Shown one piece after another: positions 7,174 to 8,445 of a DNA stretch of 8,445 nt. Location: assembly GCA_030636745.1 (NCBI GenBank), contig DAOVWH010000075.1, positions 1 through 8,445 on the forward strand, in the 5' to 3' direction. The translations under genes were made by a program, and so were the position numbers. The notes below the pieces were generated by a model. It was not told the origin of the DNA. It searched no databases and saw only the letters and a list, made by a program, of their open reading frames with translations. This DNA is from UBA1672 sp023140905. GTDB taxonomy: Bacteria; Pseudomonadota; Alphaproteobacteria; Micavibrionales; Micavibrionaceae. Numbering within the stretch: the stretch's first letter is position 1; every line of letters begins with the position of its first letter.

Positions 7174-7257
7174 GTAAAATTGTATAAATAATTAAGCCTT
7201 AAGAAATTCTTATTTGGTACCATGGAATAGAGTATTTTAAGCACTTTTTCGCATACG

Positions 7258-7281
7258 CTGTGTCATAAAAATAATTTTTGT
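7258..7281. repeat. 24-bp direct repeat, copy 2
   Basis: It begins CTGTGTCATAAAAATAA and ends TTTTTGT, and starts exactly 108 bp after the start of copy 1. It contains the perfect dyad AAAAAT-A-ATTTTT (7268-7280). It ends 14 bp before the TadG-like start codon, so a bound protein here could affect transcription or translation start. It may equally be a duplicated segment with no function. Confidence 0.8.
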
Positions 7282-7295
7282 ATTGGAATTAGGTT

Positions 7296-8445
7296 ATGGT
7301 TATTTTAAAGAAATTAATACTATCGTCATCATTGCTGACAAATTTTCTTGTGAAAAAAAGTGGAGCTATTGCTCCAATCGTGGCTTTGGCGCTTCCGGTT
7401 ATTTTGGGTGTTATTGGGCTTGGCACTGATACTAGCTTATGGATGGTACATAAGCGTAACTTGCAGCTTTCTGCTGATAGTGCGGCATTAGCTGCAGGTT
7501 GGGAAGTCGCAAAAGGAAGTTCTGAAAACATGCTAACTGCGGCAATAAGAGAGGCGCAAAATAATGGTTATGATGAAAGCGCAAACGGTGCTTTAACTAT
7601 AGAAATAATAGAACAAACCGACGATGGAGTTGTTGTTAGAGCAACGGTTTCTCAAGATTCAAATGCATATTTCTCACGAATTCTTTTTAAAGATCCTGTT
7701 GGGATAACCGCAGATGCAGATGTCCATGTTTCTGATTTTAACGGTAAATTCTGTGTTTTGAGTCTTAGTGAAGATGATTCTTCTGCGATTGCGGTACAAG
7801 GTAATGCTGAGTTTATTGCTCCTGATTGTGGCTTGGCCATTAATTCTACAGATGATAAAGCACTATCCTTGATAGGTAATGCAAAAGTTGAGGTTGGAAC
7901 AGTACGTATCAGTGGTGGGTACGAAGCCAGAGGATCAGCTGAATTTGATTATAATCTCTTAAAAACAAATGTAGCAGCTCTTGACGATCCTTATGAGGAT
8001 TTGGAAATACCAAGTTACAGTTCTTGTGGTAGTGGCAAACCGAAAGCAATGAGTATTTCAGCTTCGGCTACATTAAGCCCCGGTGTTTACTGCGGCGGAC
8101 TGCATATTTCAGGGACTGGGGATGTTATCTTCGAACCCGGTACATATATTATTGACGGCGGTGACTTTAAAGTGGCTGGTGGCGGATCTTTGTATGGTGA
8201 AGGGGTAACTATCATTCTAACGGGGAGTGGCCAAGATTATGCGCAGGTCGATATTTCTGGTGGACGTAGTGTGTATTTTTCTGCCCCTCTAGAAGGTGAA
8301 GACTTTGAAGGCGTGGTGTTCTTTCAAGATAGGGATGCTCCTCAAAAGTCAAATCTCCAAAACAAAATTATAGGGTCAAGCGATATTATCCTTGATGGTG
8401 TGGCGTATTTCCCTTCACAAGGGTTATGGTTTGGCGGGGATGCTA
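7296..8445 (+). CDS. TadG-like Flp pilus assembly protein (3' end outside window)
   Basis: The open frame runs from ATG 7296 off the right edge, with 383 codons seen. The N-terminus is the classic TadG/TadE-type anchor: basic residues (KKSG at 20-23), then GAIAPIVALALPVILGVIGL (23-42) as one membrane helix, then GTDTSLWMVHKRNLQLSADSAALAAGWE (43-70). This matches the putative Flp pilus-assembly TadE/G-like N-terminal domain; the C-terminal bulk would be outside the cytoplasmic membrane. Residues about 150-383 are rich in Gly, Ser, Val and Ile, with turns such as SPGVYCGGLHISGTGDVIFE (261-280) and PGTYIIDGGDFKVAGGGSLY (281-300), suggesting a repetitive beta structure. Cysteines at 153, 178, 244 and 266 could form disulfides. 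A stop codon at 7290-7292 closes the frame upstream, so ATG 7296 is the earliest start; its ribosome binding site is weak (GGA at 7285-7287). Other tad genes are not visible. It could act outside pilus assembly. Confidence 0.85.
   Translation, partial: MVILKKLILSSSLLTNFLVKKSGAIAPIVALALPVILGVIGLGTDTSLWMVHKRNLQLSADSAALAAGWEVAKGSSENMLTAAIREAQNNGYDESANGALTIEIIEQTDDGVVVRATVSQDSNAYFSRILFKDPVGITADADVHVSDFNGKFCVLSLSEDDSSAIAVQGNAEFIAPDCGLAINSTDDKALSLIGNAKVEVGTVRISGGYEARGSAEFDYNLLKTNVAALDDPYEDLEIPSYSSCGSGKPKAMSISASATLSPGVYCGGLHISGTGDVIFEPGTYIIDGGDFKVAGGGSLYGEGVTIILTGSGQDYAQVDISGGRSVYFSAPLEGEDFEGVVFFQDRDAPQKSNLQNKIIGSSDIILDGVAYFPSQGLWFGGDA

Larger units (their letters stand above)
7124..7295. other. AT-rich intergenic region before the TadG-like gene
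   Basis: These 172 bp are strongly AT-rich, lack a gene, and hold two copies of a 24-bp direct repeat and a small inverted repeat, TAAGAA-A-TTCTTA (7200-7212). No G+C-rich terminator hairpin follows the small membrane gene. A -10-like TATAAA occurs at 7183-7188 without a good -35. The region most likely carries the promoter and control sites of the TadG-like gene. Confidence 0.5.

Noticed and set aside
7154..7175. Copy 1 of the direct repeat as a terminator for the small membrane gene
   Set aside because: The stem would be four A-T pairs without G/C, too unstable for an intrinsic terminator.
7192..7202. CtrA-like site (TTAA repeats) before the TadG-like gene
   Set aside because: The spacing is TTAA-N3-TTAA, not the TTAA-N7-TTAA expected for CtrA, and the region is AT-rich enough to produce TTAA by chance.
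7289..7840. Two open frames on the minus strand (7289-7531 and 7652-7840)
   Set aside because: They lie antisense inside the TadG-like gene, whose protein has clear family features. Their own translations have no recognisable motifs.

Overview
The window reads as chromosomal DNA of a moderately AT-rich alphaproteobacterium. The strongest pointers are a stand-alone HisZ gene directly followed by purA, an arrangement I associate with alphaproteobacteria, and a TadG-like pilus-assembly protein. The genus cannot be fixed from sequence alone. All genes that can be supported lie on the + strand.

Left half (1-4320): housekeeping metabolism. After a possible 10-codon tail of an upstream gene and a roughly 180-bp leader come glmM (phosphoglucosamine mutase, peptidoglycan and LPS precursor supply), hisZ (regulatory subunit of ATP phosphoribosyltransferase, histidine biosynthesis) and purA (adenylosuccinate synthetase, AMP biosynthesis). 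Gaps are 73 bp (glmM-hisZ) and 118 bp (hisZ-purA). The second gap begins with a 19-bp tandem duplication that includes the hisZ stop codon. A strong intrinsic terminator closes this block after purA.

Right half (4321-8445): a different, less familiar set. First comes a 716-residue protein with a diverged, probably pseudokinase, protein-kinase fold at its N-terminal half and one C-terminal membrane anchor. A 174-residue integral membrane protein follows after only 14 bp, so the two are probably co-transcribed. Next is a 172-bp AT-rich intergenic region with two copies of a 24-bp direct repeat, then the start of a TadG-like protein (383 codons seen) that runs off the right edge.

The kinase-like protein and its small membrane partner are the most interesting content: an apparent membrane-anchored signalling or scaffolding pair next to a Tad-type surface protein. 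Any functional link between the pair and the TadG-like gene is inference from position only. I see no rRNA, tRNA, CRISPR array, insertion sequence or phage gene.
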